Shown here piece after piece: positions 46,801 to 57,170 of a stretch of DNA of 64,000 nt (position 1 is its first letter; the number at the start of each line of letters is the position of its first letter). Made by a program: the position numbers and the translations under genes. The stretch covers positions 89,385-153,384 of the forward strand of contig NMRB01000286.1 of assembly GCA_002633025.1 (NCBI GenBank), in the 5' to 3' direction. This stretch comes from Notospermus geniculatus. Lineage: Eukaryota > Nemertea > Pilidiophora > Heteronemertea > Lineidae. The notes under the pieces were generated by a model. That model had not been told where the DNA came from. It ran no database searches and saw nothing but the letters and a program-made list of their open reading frames with translations.

Positions 46801-49800
46801 GTCTCCACTGTGTTGCATGCTGTCTTTGCTTGATTAACTGCTGATAACTCTGTACTTACAAGGCACATGTGGTGACACGCTAGAGAGCAGAGTGATGCTG
46901 CCAGAGCAAAAAGGGGCAGTCTGGCGTGACAGAATCTTCTAAGATTTTAGCAAAATTATGAAAGTCACAATATAAATAAATATTTCCTGCAGTTTCTCTG
47001 ATGAATGCACTCTCTGTATTTTGCATGTTGTCAACCAAAGCCTCTTTAAAATATCTCCTCCGGGTGTGAAATATATCAGTGAAAACTCATTATTCAAGTT
47101 GTATGGTAAAGTTATTGGACGATTGGGTAACTTTTATTTGTGCATCAGTTCTGGTGTGTGTGGAATCCTGTTATATCATCAGGGTACACTGCCTCCTAGG
47201 GCTTGGATTGGTTGCTGCAGCTTGACCTGCTCAAATGCGGTCGTATGTACCCCAGTTACTAGGTGTGGTTGTCCAGGTTTTATGTCGCTACGGTGTTGTT
47301 GCTTAGGGTTGCTTGAGTTGCCCGATGGGGCCACCAGGTGGCAGATAAAAGAGCGTCATGTCATGTGGTACGAGGATTGCTAGCTGTGCAGCGTTGGTTG
47401 AGGACAGGCGGGACTCGTGCAGTTGCCCTCCAACATAAACAAATCAGGGTGCTGGTACAAAGAATACATGTTTTAGGATGTTAAATGACACTGTTTCATG
47501 CTGTGATTGCTATAATGTATCACCCCCTCTTCTTCTCTCAGTATAAAGCCCATTGGTATTATAAGTGTGTATGTACTATCTATCTTGTCTATATGATGTC
47601 GTCACTCACCAACTTAGGTGTTGTATCGGGCACTCTGTGGTTTTACGACTGTTGTGTTACACTATACGGTACCTAAAATGAAGGCCGTAGGCTTGAAAAT
47701 CAGATCCATATAATGTTGTCATTCACGATAGAGGGAACATAGTGCAGAACGTTACATGTGACAACAAAATTTCAATTGTAAGTGTGCTGCCAGCTTTCAG
47801 AGTGCATGTCAGTGAGATCTCACAGACATGAATTTAATAGTATGCTGCCAGCTTTATGCATACACAAATGCTGCATGCACCAGTGCTCTGTATGTGTCAG
47901 AAGTCTCAGTAGGACAGACCTCTAAAGGGGCCCTTCAACTTGAGAGTAACTCCTGAGAGAACTGAAAACAGCGATTTCACCAACAATTTTACCGGTAAAT
48001 TGCCCGTTGAGAGTTGCACAAGAAAGCTCTTGCATGGAGTGGCACAAGAGTTTCTCACACGAATTTGCTCTCAATGGGCAATTTGCATTGTTGGTTTCCT
48101 CAAGACTTATTCTGAGACCAATGACACAAACTACTGCCCATAGTTTTCTATGGGTGAGTTACCGGTACCCATTGAAAACCAACTCACGTAGGCAAACTCT
48201 CATGTGGAGAGACACCTTTACAAACCCTCATTTCACTCACTGCATCATCACATGCATGTTACTTTTCAGCAGAATGACACTGAATCTATGTCTTTCACAA
48301 CCGAAATGGCAAGTCTTTATATCCATTTCTTTCTAAGCAGGCAATCATTTGTTTCAAACCACATTGTTTTGAAAGCATGCACACACGCTTCACATCGGAG
48401 ATAATAACACTGAGATAAATGGACTGCATGCAAATTTAATGCCTGCTTGAGACGTAAAACAGTTACGCATTATTCTGCAAGATTTTAAAGGTACCTCTGC
48501 ATATGAGAGCTGCAGTAGTTGGCTCTCAATGGGCAATTCACCATTGTTGCTTTCCTTTGGACTTACACTCTAAAGGCGCCTCTCCACGTGACAGTTTTCT
48601 TGCAGAAGTTGACTCACAATGGGCAATTCACAGGCCTTTCCGTTTGACGGGCGCGAAAATGCATGTGCCTCGCAAACAATAGAAATTCTATTGTTTGCGA
48701 AGCGCATGCGTTTTCGCGCCCGTCAAACGGAAAGGCCTGAATTCACCATTATTTATTCCTCACGGCATAAGCTGGGACCAATGACACAAACAACTGCTCG
48801 CAGTTGAATTGCCCATAGAGAGCCAACTTGCGCAAGAAAACTCTCACGTGGAGAGGCGCCTTAAGACCAGGGACACAAATGACTGTCCATAGTTCTCTAT
48901 GGACGAGTTACACCCATAGAGAGCCAACATGCATGAGAAAACTCCCACGTGGAGAGGTGCCATGATACATCAACTCTGCGATTCCTTACTGTGCCTCGGG
49001 AATGGTGTGTAAATGTAAATTGCTTAAGCAGAGTTTCCCTCATCTGTATTCATTGGTAAATTCTCAGTGATTGTATCTGCCTCGCTCGAAGGCCTGCTAA
49101 TTACTAATCATATCCAATTCAGTGCCATGTAAATTGTGAGCTAATTAACAAATAGTGTTGGTGTTTTTAAGAAAATCCAATTAATACCTGACTGACAGTC
49201 ACTGAGAGCAGAATGTCAGAAGAGTTCATTTGCTAAGCACGGAATGTTCTAGCTCATTTGGCTGAAGCGTTGGTGTAGTGCTAAGGGTTTTGGTGTCATT
49301 GATAGACGCAGGGTTGAATTATACCTCCTTATAGACTCTTTTTACTCCAACTTCACCTTTTCCGAGTGTGCCAATGTTCCTATTCATGTCGGTTCCCAAT
49401 TTTATTGTGTATGAACTTAGCAGGAAGTGTGAGCCCAGCCGTTTCAGTGATCCTTAAAATAGGTTTTATAGAATAGAAGTTTTCACTATGTCGCTGTACT
49501 TCTGGACTGGGTTGCACAAAACTCATGTTAGCGCTAACATGATGTTAGCGCTAACATCTTGTTAAATGACGTAAAATGACAATGGATTTTGACGTCATCT
49601 AACATAAAAGTTAGCGCTAACACCATGTTAGCGCTAACATGAGTTTTGTGCAACCGGCCCCTGTTCTTTAGTGCATTTCTTTCAATGTACACGCACTGGT
49701 AGGATTCCCAGAAGCAATATCTGTACCCAGCAGCCCATATGATTACGTTATTACATCACATTATATCATTACATTATGAGATGATCACATCACGTATGAT

Positions 49801-52800
49801 ATCATTACATTACCATTGCAAATGCGCTACCGCAATGGTTATACCATAAAACCTGTGTGTGGGAGGTTGCAGTTTCGATTCTCTTTGCACTCTCCAGTGT
49901 TTGATGGGAACAAGTGAGTGCCAATATCAGAAGTCATAGGGATACTAACCCTTGATGGTTCAAGGTGTTTAGGACCTGACGTAGGTGTCCATAATAGAGA
50001 GGTGTCCATTTGGCAGGTGTCCCCAGTACTGATATCATTAACCCACTACATGTATTCCTTATTCTTTCAGGTTGATTTCATTGCTCACTTCACAGTCGAC
50101 AACTCACCATCCCCAGAAGCTTCCAAGCGATCACTCGGCGAGGCCAATCTCAACCAAATCATCTCAAATGACGAAGTAGGTGCCAGTTTCCTCCAACATG
50201 TGTTTCTCTTGCTGTTGGTAGTCAGGTGTGGTGAATGGCATAATTGAGGGATGTGTGCTTTTCGGTCACCACAAACACCCAAGTTTAAGTTAAAAATCTC
50301 TACTCTGTGGAATGGGCTGCTGTATCCTTGCCTGCCTTTCCTACCTTCTGTGCTCTCTCTTCAGAATGCTCCCAGTTCGCACGAATCATACTTGGAAATT
50401 GCCAGGAGACAGGACACCGATGCCACGTCTGAAAGTCTGGCAGAATCACACCGCCTAACTCAAGCCTATAAAGAACTAGTCGAGGATAATGAGGCCTTGA
50501 CAGAAGAGTACAATAACATGAAAGACGAGATGAAGAAAATTCAGAACAAGAATGGCGAGCTTCTGCGCCGACTTGAGAACAGAAGCCCTCCACTGACTGT
50601 CATCGATACAGCCGTCGTCGACGCTTTGGAAAAGGAGGTGGGTACCATCTTTTGGGCAAAGTTTCATTTCCAAAAAATGTTTGTGATCTGAGCACTTAGA
50701 TAAAACTGTCTGTTTGTCTCCAGATTGCTGACCTGAAGAAACAACTCCAGAGAATGAAGGCTGACAAATGGGCAGAAAGTCATGGAGGCCGAAAAGAACA
50801 GGTAAGATTGGCTAAATTTGTATGTATGATGATCAATGAGAGACTAATAGTGGCACATTGTTTTATCAATCAGATAATCACTTGCTGAAAGACCTGTCTC
50901 TTTAGTTCCCCAGGGAGGTTTTGGATAGATTGGGGTGATGATGTGAATGCCCTTCGTCACTGTGGTGCAGTATCTTAGTTTTAGAAACTAACGGTTTCAT
51001 GTTCCACGATTTTAGGGCCTTGACGATAGTTGGAATGACTCGGATGATGAACAGGACTTTCACAGCTCTGGATCTTGTGAGTAATGATGGGTTTGTGATC
51101 AGTCTCAACTTACCCTGAAATTTGGGCACCCACAAAAATTTGTCTGCAATGTTAAAAGTTGTTACGCGAGTGCAGTCAAAGACCCTGGCTTACTTCTTCT
51201 GGGCTCATATTCATAAAACTACTTAAGTCTAAGTGTGACACTTATCCTTTGTTCAGCACAAAAGATAAGTACATGTATCACACTTTGACTTAAGTATACT
51301 TGGACCATGATCTTTTCTGTGTGTGATATGACTCAATATCTCAATTCAACATTGATTTCCATTACAATTTTCCAGTTGACAGACCTGCCTCTGCGACTGA
51401 AGGTGACAAACAGCTCATCCTGATGTTGAGGAGCCAAATTCTGACCTTACAGAAAGAGAATGAAGAACTAAAGCACAAAATTAAGGTAAAAATAATGATA
51501 CACATTTTGGTTTAAAATACATTTATTGAATTGAAATCTGAGTGGTAAATACCGCACGATAAACGCTAATCGAATCTGGGATCTCAAAGGTGAGAGGCAG
51601 TGATGTTTCCACTTCACCAATCAAACTGGCTCAGTGGGATAGGATTTACATGATTGCAGCAGACTCAGTTTTTTGGTTTTCAGCGATATGGTGGCAGATT
51701 GGACTTCATCTTTGTTTATTTCTTTGTTTCATTCATAGAAAATTCCAAATGGTGAAGTCGATGGTTCCTCTGATGAGGAGGAGAGTCCAAGTGTGAAACT
51801 GGACGTCAATATCCTGAACGGGGACACACCAGTTTCATTTTCATACAAAGACATTTCGGCGCTCAACGATAGGATCCAGGAGCTTGAGAAGACAAATAAA
51901 GAACATTTGACGAAAATCAGGGCGTTACAAGAATCAAATAATAATACTGATACAAACTTTGGTGCTGAGATTTTGGGAGGAACCGGGTTTTCTGTCGTGG
52001 AAGGATTGAAAACTGAGGAACTCGTGATGAAAAATGAAAGCCTCAGGGACTTGAATGAGGGTTTGAAAAACACTACGGATGAGTTAAGATGTCAAAATGA
52101 TCAGTTGCTCATTGATATTGCGGGTTTAAAAACAGAACTTGATACTGTTGAAGGAGAGAAGGAAACATTTCGAAAACAGTTACAGGAAATTGCTAATTTT
52201 GGTAATTCTGGGGAAGAAGGTTCGGACGTGTTGAAATTTTTTCATGAAATTAATGATCTGAAACGTCAGAATACGGATTTGACAACGCGTAACGAATTGT
52301 TGGAGGAGGAGATTGAGCAGCTTGTGAAGCACCGGTCGGCTGATCATCATGTGCGAGGGGTGATTCCGGATGACAGTGTCGGACCTCAGGAGTCGCTTGT
52401 TGAGGAGGTGGTGTTTGGGGTCCAGGCTGGAAACTTGGAATCCAGCAATGTCAGATTTGGCGAGAGCCCGTACGAGGCCCATTGGGCTGTTGGGTCACGG
52501 GATCAACATATCAGCTCCCTGCAGCAGGCGAATGAAGTCCTGCAGTTGAGAATCAAGGAGTTAACAGATCAGAAGATGGAATTGGAAAATAGTGCGGAGG
52601 ATTTATATGGGGAGATATCACAGTATGAGGTGATGGTTGGGAAGCTGGAAGATGAGAAGAAGGGATATGAAGTAGAAGTCGACGGTTTGAAACAGCAGTG
52701 TGAGGACTTGGAACTTGAGAACAAGTCGCAGAAGCTGGAGATTTGGGGGTTAAAAGATTCTGTGGAATTGGGGAGCACTCAGGGAGAGGAGGTGAAGAAA

Positions 52801-55273
52801 CTAGAGAAAGAGTGCGACAAGCTGCAAGACGACCATGAAGCTGTTTCTTTTGTTTTGGACGAGACCAAGCGCCACGTGGAAATACTCGCCAAAGAGAATG
52901 AGGATTATAAGGCAAAGGTTGCCGCTCTGGAAGCAGAGAACGAGTCCACGTGTGGAAGTCTGCGGTCGCAGGCGGCAGAAGAGAGCGAGAGGTTGCAAAA
53001 TCAGATCGACGTCCTTGAGACGGAGAAGGGGACTTACCAGGAGCAGTTGGACGAGTTGAACAGCGGTCTTCGCAAGAAGGACAAACGGATATCAAACTTG
53101 GTTCAAACGATCGAAGAGTTGAAACGTGGCTCGAGTATGCTGCATAGTTCTAAAAACGATGTTGAGGACCAAATGGGTGTGATGCGGCGTGAGATTGAGA
53201 AGCTGAGATATGAGAATGAGGAGTTGGAGAAGACGGTTGATCGATTGATGAAGCGGGATTCGGAGGAAGAATCGATCAAGTTGACGATCGTGAAGTCGAC
53301 GTCGCCGATGACTGTGGACAGCGCCACCGTGGTGGAACTCGAGAAGGAGGTGGATTCTTTGAAACAGAAGGTACAGAAGCTCGAGGAGGAGAACAAGCAA
53401 TACCAGCAGGAGATAGAGGAATTTGCCGTCACGAATCAATCGAATTTTGATCAGTGTACACAGCTGTGTGATGAGTTGGGGTCCGTGAAGGAGGAGTGTG
53501 TTCAGTTGGTGGACCAGAAGAATGAACTGGAAGATCAGCTGAAGCAGAGTGACGAGGAGAGGGAACAATTACGTGCCAAAGTCAGTATTAAACGACAGAG
53601 TATTAACGAGATGGAGCACCAGTGCCAAGAGCTCGCGACACGGAATCAAGAATTGACTGGCGTTGTGAGTAGTCTGAAGGAAGAGTGCCTTAAGCTTGAC
53701 GTTGAGAAAGGCAAACTCGCTGAGGAGGTTCAGAGTCTGCGGTTGAATCTTGATTCGAATGTTCAGGTATCGGCTGTGATGCAGGTGTCAAGTAGTCTTG
53801 CTCAAGATGACCAGAATGAGGAGGATGAGATTGCACAATTACGAGAGGAGTGTTCTGATTTGCTTCAGATGAACTCCGAGTTGAAGGTACGGGCACAGAG
53901 TGTCACTCATATTCAGGAGGAGTTGTTCGAACTTCAGGAAGAGAATGACCGACTCACGAGTCAGGTTGAGAAATCGAAGAAAGAGATCGCTGCACTTATG
54001 CAGGAGAATCGGTCATTGAGAGAAAGGTGTGAAAATCTGGATCTGAGTCCACCGTCGTCGATCAGAGAAAGTGAGAAATGGGATGAAGAAAGAACCCAGT
54101 TACAGAAAGTTGTCGAAAATCTTGAGGACAAGGTCGTGATTTTGACGCACGAGATGACCTTGTTGAAGAAAGATAACAGTCGGTTGAAGGAGGATGCTGA
54201 TTCTTATATCTCTCAGGTACAGCAACTCGACGATGAGCGGTCAGGTCTGTTGAATGAAAAGGAGAAGCTCCGTAAAACAAATGAGACAATACGGTGCCAG
54301 TTGGAGGAATTAGAACAAGAAAATGATGAACTGCGAAAGGAGAGGTTGCAGCTCTCAGACTTTGATAAGTTGAAAGCGAGTGTATCTGTGTTATCGGAAG
54401 AAAAAGCTGCCCTCCAGGCTCAAGTCAGAGACTTCAGGCTTTCAGAAACGGAGGCAGTGCAACTCAGGGTTGATCTGAATGAACTAAAAACTGGGAAGTT
54501 TAAATCCGATACCAAAGTTAAAGAATTGTTGGTGCAAAATGAGGAGCTGCGGTCGGAGGTGGGGAAACTTTCGCGGATTGCGAACAGTCGGGTGCCAGAG
54601 GATCAGACGTCAAAGCAGGTCCAAGAGGCTGTCCATGATGCAGAGAGGAAGATCAGGAAGTTACGCGATGAAGTTCGGAAACTCAGGAAACAAAATAAGG
54701 TAGGTGAATGCTGCTGAAGGTTCCTCCCATGTTGTCATGCTTTCTGTAAATGTATTGAAGGTGGAGTCAGATGTTGCTGCATTTGACAACTTGACATTTA
54801 GGTTTTAGACACTGACTGTTTTTTGATAATGTTGCTCGCACTGGATGGTGGTGAGCTGATTGTCACCTTGGGAATAAAACATTGATGTCTTCTTTTAGGA
54901 ATCAGAGGCGAAACATCGAGAGATTGTGAACACCTACAGAACTCATCTGCTCAGTGCTGTACAGGTATGAGGACATTCATGAAACAGAGTTTTAGTCAGC
55001 AACATTGCAGTGACATTTTGATAACTGTGGCTTACCGGTACTCAAAGTGGAGCCTGATCGGATCTGATGTAGTTTGACTTGACTAGTTGCTTCACCATAG
55101 GATAACATTAGAAGATTTTCTGTAGCTTAACAGCTGAACTAATGGCCAAACTGTGCTTTGTCGTGTTCCAGGGAGAAATGGACCAAGAAGTTGTCGATGC
55201 CTTACGGCATATCCTGTCTCTGCGGACTAACTCCAGACTAACCAATGCTAGTCTTAGTAGTAGTTACTGCTGA
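37820..55273 (+). CDS. Ankyrin-repeat coiled-coil protein, RAI14/UACA/ANKRD24 family (complete)
   Basis: Fifteen in-phase exons: 37820-37882, 40507-40631, 42942-43030, 43406-43599, 44145-44346, 44544-44636, 45949-46043, 50071-50175, 50365-50637, 50724-50801, 51016-51076, 51376-51485, 51739-54699, 54899-54964, 55172-55273; 1538 codons. Order: basic N-terminus (1-21), ankyrin cap starting EWTKYDEKLLHEVEQ (22-62), about five and a half ankyrin repeats (63-255; for example GRTALHLAARHGRTEVLLKL), an acidic linker, then a long coiled coil (about 350-1500, mostly in exon 13), and a tail YRTHLLSAVQGEMDQEVVDA. The N-terminal cap and the LLSAVQG-MD tail are hallmarks of ankycorbin (RAI14) and UACA. Family members bind actin or act at cell cortex and junctions; here that is by homology. 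RAI14 versus UACA versus ANKRD24 cannot be decided. A duplicated first exon lies at 21551. Confidence 0.9.
37963..38120. mobile_element. Foldback MITE, family A (copy 2)
   Basis: Inverted ends AAGCCTGCTGCACACACTGG and CCAGTGTGCGGCAGGCTT, with four CTGCTGAGCAAA-type words. In intron 1 of the RAI14-like gene, about 80 bases after exon 1. Confidence 0.85.
40186..40432. mobile_element. Degenerate foldback element in RAI14-like intron 1
   Basis: CATCACACTGAGCTAGTTCTCA faces TGAGAACTACTTCAGCGTGA across about 250 bp. Pairing is imperfect and the call is tentative. It ends about 75 bases before exon 2. Confidence 0.4.
41640..41760 (-). repeat. tRNA-like SINE head in RAI14-like intron 2
   Basis: On the minus strand GTGGGTTCGAATCCGGTAGG gives a perfect B box, and about 40 bases upstream AAGCACCTTATCAAATAGG is a poor A box. 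The rest of the element cannot be bounded. Confidence 0.5.
43189..43340. mobile_element. Foldback element in RAI14-like intron 3
   Basis: AATCGCAAACACAACCTCGG faces TCGAGGTTGTGTTGCGATT, with GTCTGAAAC/GTTTCAGAT inside. It lies 66 bases before exon 4. Confidence 0.75.
43983..44124. mobile_element. Foldback element abutting the exon 5 acceptor
   Basis: AAGCTGCATTTAGCTGACAC faces GTGCAGCTAAATCCAGCTT, with CGCGGAATGCGG and CCGCAATCCGCATACCGCG inside. It ends only 20 bases before the exon, so only a short AATACTTTGAATATTTCCAG tract outside the element separates it from exon 5. Confidence 0.75.
44644..45734. mobile_element. pogo/Tigger-like element with transposase C-terminal remnant
   Basis: Ends CAGTCAGACCTCGTTAGTCC and TTCGGATTAACAAAGTCTGACTG are inverted and flanked by TA. 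Words such as GTTTCCGGATT recur inside. On the minus strand near 45077-45170 a frame reads TLAVQQTLNSFRRQCLVQHT then LEDFFKK and a stop, resembling the extreme C-terminus of pogo/Tigger (CENPB-like DDE) transposases. The catalytic core is gone. At about 1.09 kb it is an internally deleted, non-autonomous copy in RAI14-like intron 6. Confidence 0.75.
45826..45906 (-). repeat. tRNA-like SINE head before RAI14-like exon 7
   Basis: Minus strand: TGTCAGTGGTGCAGTGGAAA as A box and TGGTTTGATCCTGGGTC as B box, about 35 bases apart. Related to the fragment at 51562-51640, which shares GTGGAAACATCA. Confidence 0.6.
46085..46320. repeat. Tandem array of ~19-bp CCAAGGTCATNTCATCAAGG units
   Basis: About a dozen imperfect copies of GGCCAAGGTCATCTCATCAA begin about 40 bases after the exon 7 donor. 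Each typical unit holds AAGGTCA, the half-site bound by nuclear receptors of the NR5A and ERR type, in one orientation. Confidence 0.85.
46321..47929. other. RAI14-like intron 7, unannotated stretch
   Basis: No exon or repeat recognised. Several open frames of 60-120 codons occur on the plus strand without splice or domain support. Confidence 0.4.
47930..48965. repeat. Cluster of family C foldback fragments
   Basis: Pieces with CAATGGGCAATT, GAGAGCCAACTTGC, CACGTGGAGAGGCGCC and ACCAATGACACAAACAACTG recur in both orientations near 47935-48215, 48490-48545, 48572-48862 and 48865-48962. They appear to be several insertions of one MITE family into each other. Confidence 0.65.
48572..48862. mobile_element. 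Family C MITE interrupted by a near-perfect palindrome
   Basis: The outer ends AAGGCGCCTCTCCACGTGAC and CTCACGTGGAGAGGCGCCTT are inverted. Inside at 48632-48738 is a 107-bp palindrome starting AGGCCTTTCCGTTTGACGGG and ending with its reverse complement. AATTCA stands on both sides of it, a likely target duplication. Confidence 0.85.
49255..49330 (+). repeat. tRNA-like SINE head in RAI14-like intron 7
   Basis: TTGGCTGAAGCGTTGGTGTAG resembles an A box and GCAGGGTTGAATTATACC a degenerate B box about 45 bases later. Confidence 0.45.
49508..49660. mobile_element. Foldback element with AGCGCT-rich arms
   Basis: GGGTTGCACAAAACTCATGT faces ACATGAGTTTTGTGCAACC. Each arm contains repeated GTTAGCGCTAACAT palindromes. 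The middle carries TGACGTAAAATG and TGACGTCATC. Non-coding. Confidence 0.85.
51200..51306. mobile_element. Foldback element, uninterrupted relative of 12415-12640
   Basis: TGGGCTCATATTCATAAAAC, CTTAAGTCTAAGTGTGACAC, then CACTTTGACTTAAGTATACT. This is the same family as the outer element in TAF1C intron 13 but without the inner palindrome. Confidence 0.7.
51562..51640 (-). repeat. tRNA-like SINE head before RAI14-like exon 13
   Basis: Minus strand: GATTGGTGAAGTGGAAACAT near the A-box position and CAGATTCGATTAGC as B box. Shares sequence with 45826-45906. Confidence 0.5.
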
Positions 55274-56690
55274 CGTACGTGTAGGTAGAAGTTTTATCTT
55301 TAGTGACTGTTTTAGAGCCTAACTTCTATTTAAAACGAAGTCCCTGCCAGAGGTAATTTCAGTAGAACTTTTAAGCCTACAGAACCCTGAGATCTTACAA
55401 AGCCCTCTAATACATTGGTATTGATTGGAAAGTGCTCACTCAGAGTTTTCCAGTAAATACATGTACAGTCTTTCAAATAAGTAAATGGACAGCGTGTTTT
55501 TCAAATATCTCCGAGATAAAACAAGATAATTGGATGCGGTTTTCAACATAGTGTGGTATACTTACCTGGTCATATATCTCATGTATTTCGGTCAACCTAA
55601 TTTTAAGCCTTTGTTATGTAACAGGCTATTTAAAAAAGGTCCAGAAATTAACTTTTTTATTTCTAATTTTTTTCAACAGATTTGGCACTGATATGATCAG
55701 GTGATTGACATGAAAGACTCTTTGCCAAAAAAATCGGTGAAATCTGCTGTCTTTTTCGTGATATCTCAAAATATCAAAATTTGAGATTTTTGATATTTTG
55801 AGATATTGAATATTGTTTTGCTGTTATTCGCTGCCAGACATGATAACAAGATGGCTACGAAATTTTCCACGTGTTTCCATCACCGAATCAGCAGAAAATA
55901 TTATGTGAAATCTGGAGGCTGAATAAAGAGGCTGAATATCATGACATTTAAGTGAAAAAAGGATTCAAAAATTGCATAAATTATCACGAGGGAATGAATG
56001 CTACCAAATGACTTTAAAAAATGATCGAATATATCAAAATTTNAGAATGAACTTGTTTTATCGTTGTATTCTACTAAAAATTCATTATTTGATTTTATTC
56101 AATATAGCATTGAAATAATGTACCCGGTACAATATCAAAAGGTTTATCTTCCCATTACTCTACTTATCTGCTTAGTCAGTTGTACTAATTCTGTACTTAG
56201 TGTTCTGTACTTGTTTGCGACCACGAACCTGGCTCTCAAGCTTGCAGTTCTTACCGGGTATTGCAGCTTTTGTGGGACCCCGAGTCCAGTGCGAGATGCA
56301 TCCCTCAGTGGGCAAAACTTGAGAATAACTTGAGAATTGTACATGTATGCCCCTCACAGATTCGATATTGTTTTCGTTGGAATTTTTGTCTATTATGCTT
56401 TCATAATTAGTGGCAGATTGCTCCAGGCCATTCATTATGAGAAGCGCACTTGGCGTCACTTCAATGACATATCAAGATATCAAGACTACTCTTTGGTACA
56501 ATCATTCCAGTTTTGAAATCTTGTTGATGATTTCATTCATTCCTTTACTGTAGTCCAGAATTTTAACTGGATGTAAGTTCTACTTTATAATTTTACTCAT
56601 TCTGCTGTAAAGTTAGGACATATCTACTTTTATATGCGAGTACTATACAAATTCCTCTACTGGAAGAATAAAATATATTTGAAAGAACGA
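55274..56690 (+). other. 3' untranslated region of the RAI14-like gene
   Basis: No further exon is needed after the stop at 55271-55273. AATAAA at 56667-56672 is a plausible poly(A) signal. The stretch contains a 49-base palindrome-like hairpin at 55760-55808 (ATATCTCAAAATATCAAAAT facing TTTTGATATTTTGAGATAT) and a contig join at 56043, so its true length is uncertain. Confidence 0.5.
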
Positions 56691-57037
56691 CTCGGTTCAT
56701 CTTCCTCTTCAGTTTGCTCTGTTATTTTGAAGTGCTGATATCTCTTGCTGTACACATTTCCACCGGTCCAAGTGAACACACATGATTTCTCACTGCTTGT
56801 AGTGACTCTTCATTCATTGCTGAGTTCGGAAATGCATTATGGCTTCGTGTAATATTCGACATGAAACACTTATTTGTTAAAAATCATGCTACATGTATTT
56901 ATTCAATACTCATTCAATGCTGAATACAATAGACCGATTTAGCACCACTCAAAGACAACAATCACATTCATTGCACTTAATTTCATACTTGACTTCATTT
57001 GTTGCGCATTACCATTATACATGTACGTGAACCTCAC

Positions 57038-57043
57038 TTTATT
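57038..57043 (-). terminator. Candidate poly(A) signal of METTL25B
   Basis: TTTATT on the plus strand, AATAAA on the coding strand, about 130 bases after the METTL25B stop. An alternative lies at 56898-56903. Either would leave a short gap to the convergent RAI14-like transcript. Confidence 0.4.
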
Positions 57044-57170
57044 GACAGAAATGTACAGTCCCAAATTGGGTCATTTCTATTCATTGTGACCTCAGTAATC
57101 AGAACACCTCTCAATCAAGGACAGCACTTGTCAGTTCCAGAGTATCCTCAAATAGAGAGGTTCCACTTTA

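Noticed and set aside
53092-53568. Antisense frames within RAI14-like exon 13
   Set aside because: They are shadows of a coiled-coil coding exon rich in GAG, AAG and CAG codons, which leaves the opposite strand open.
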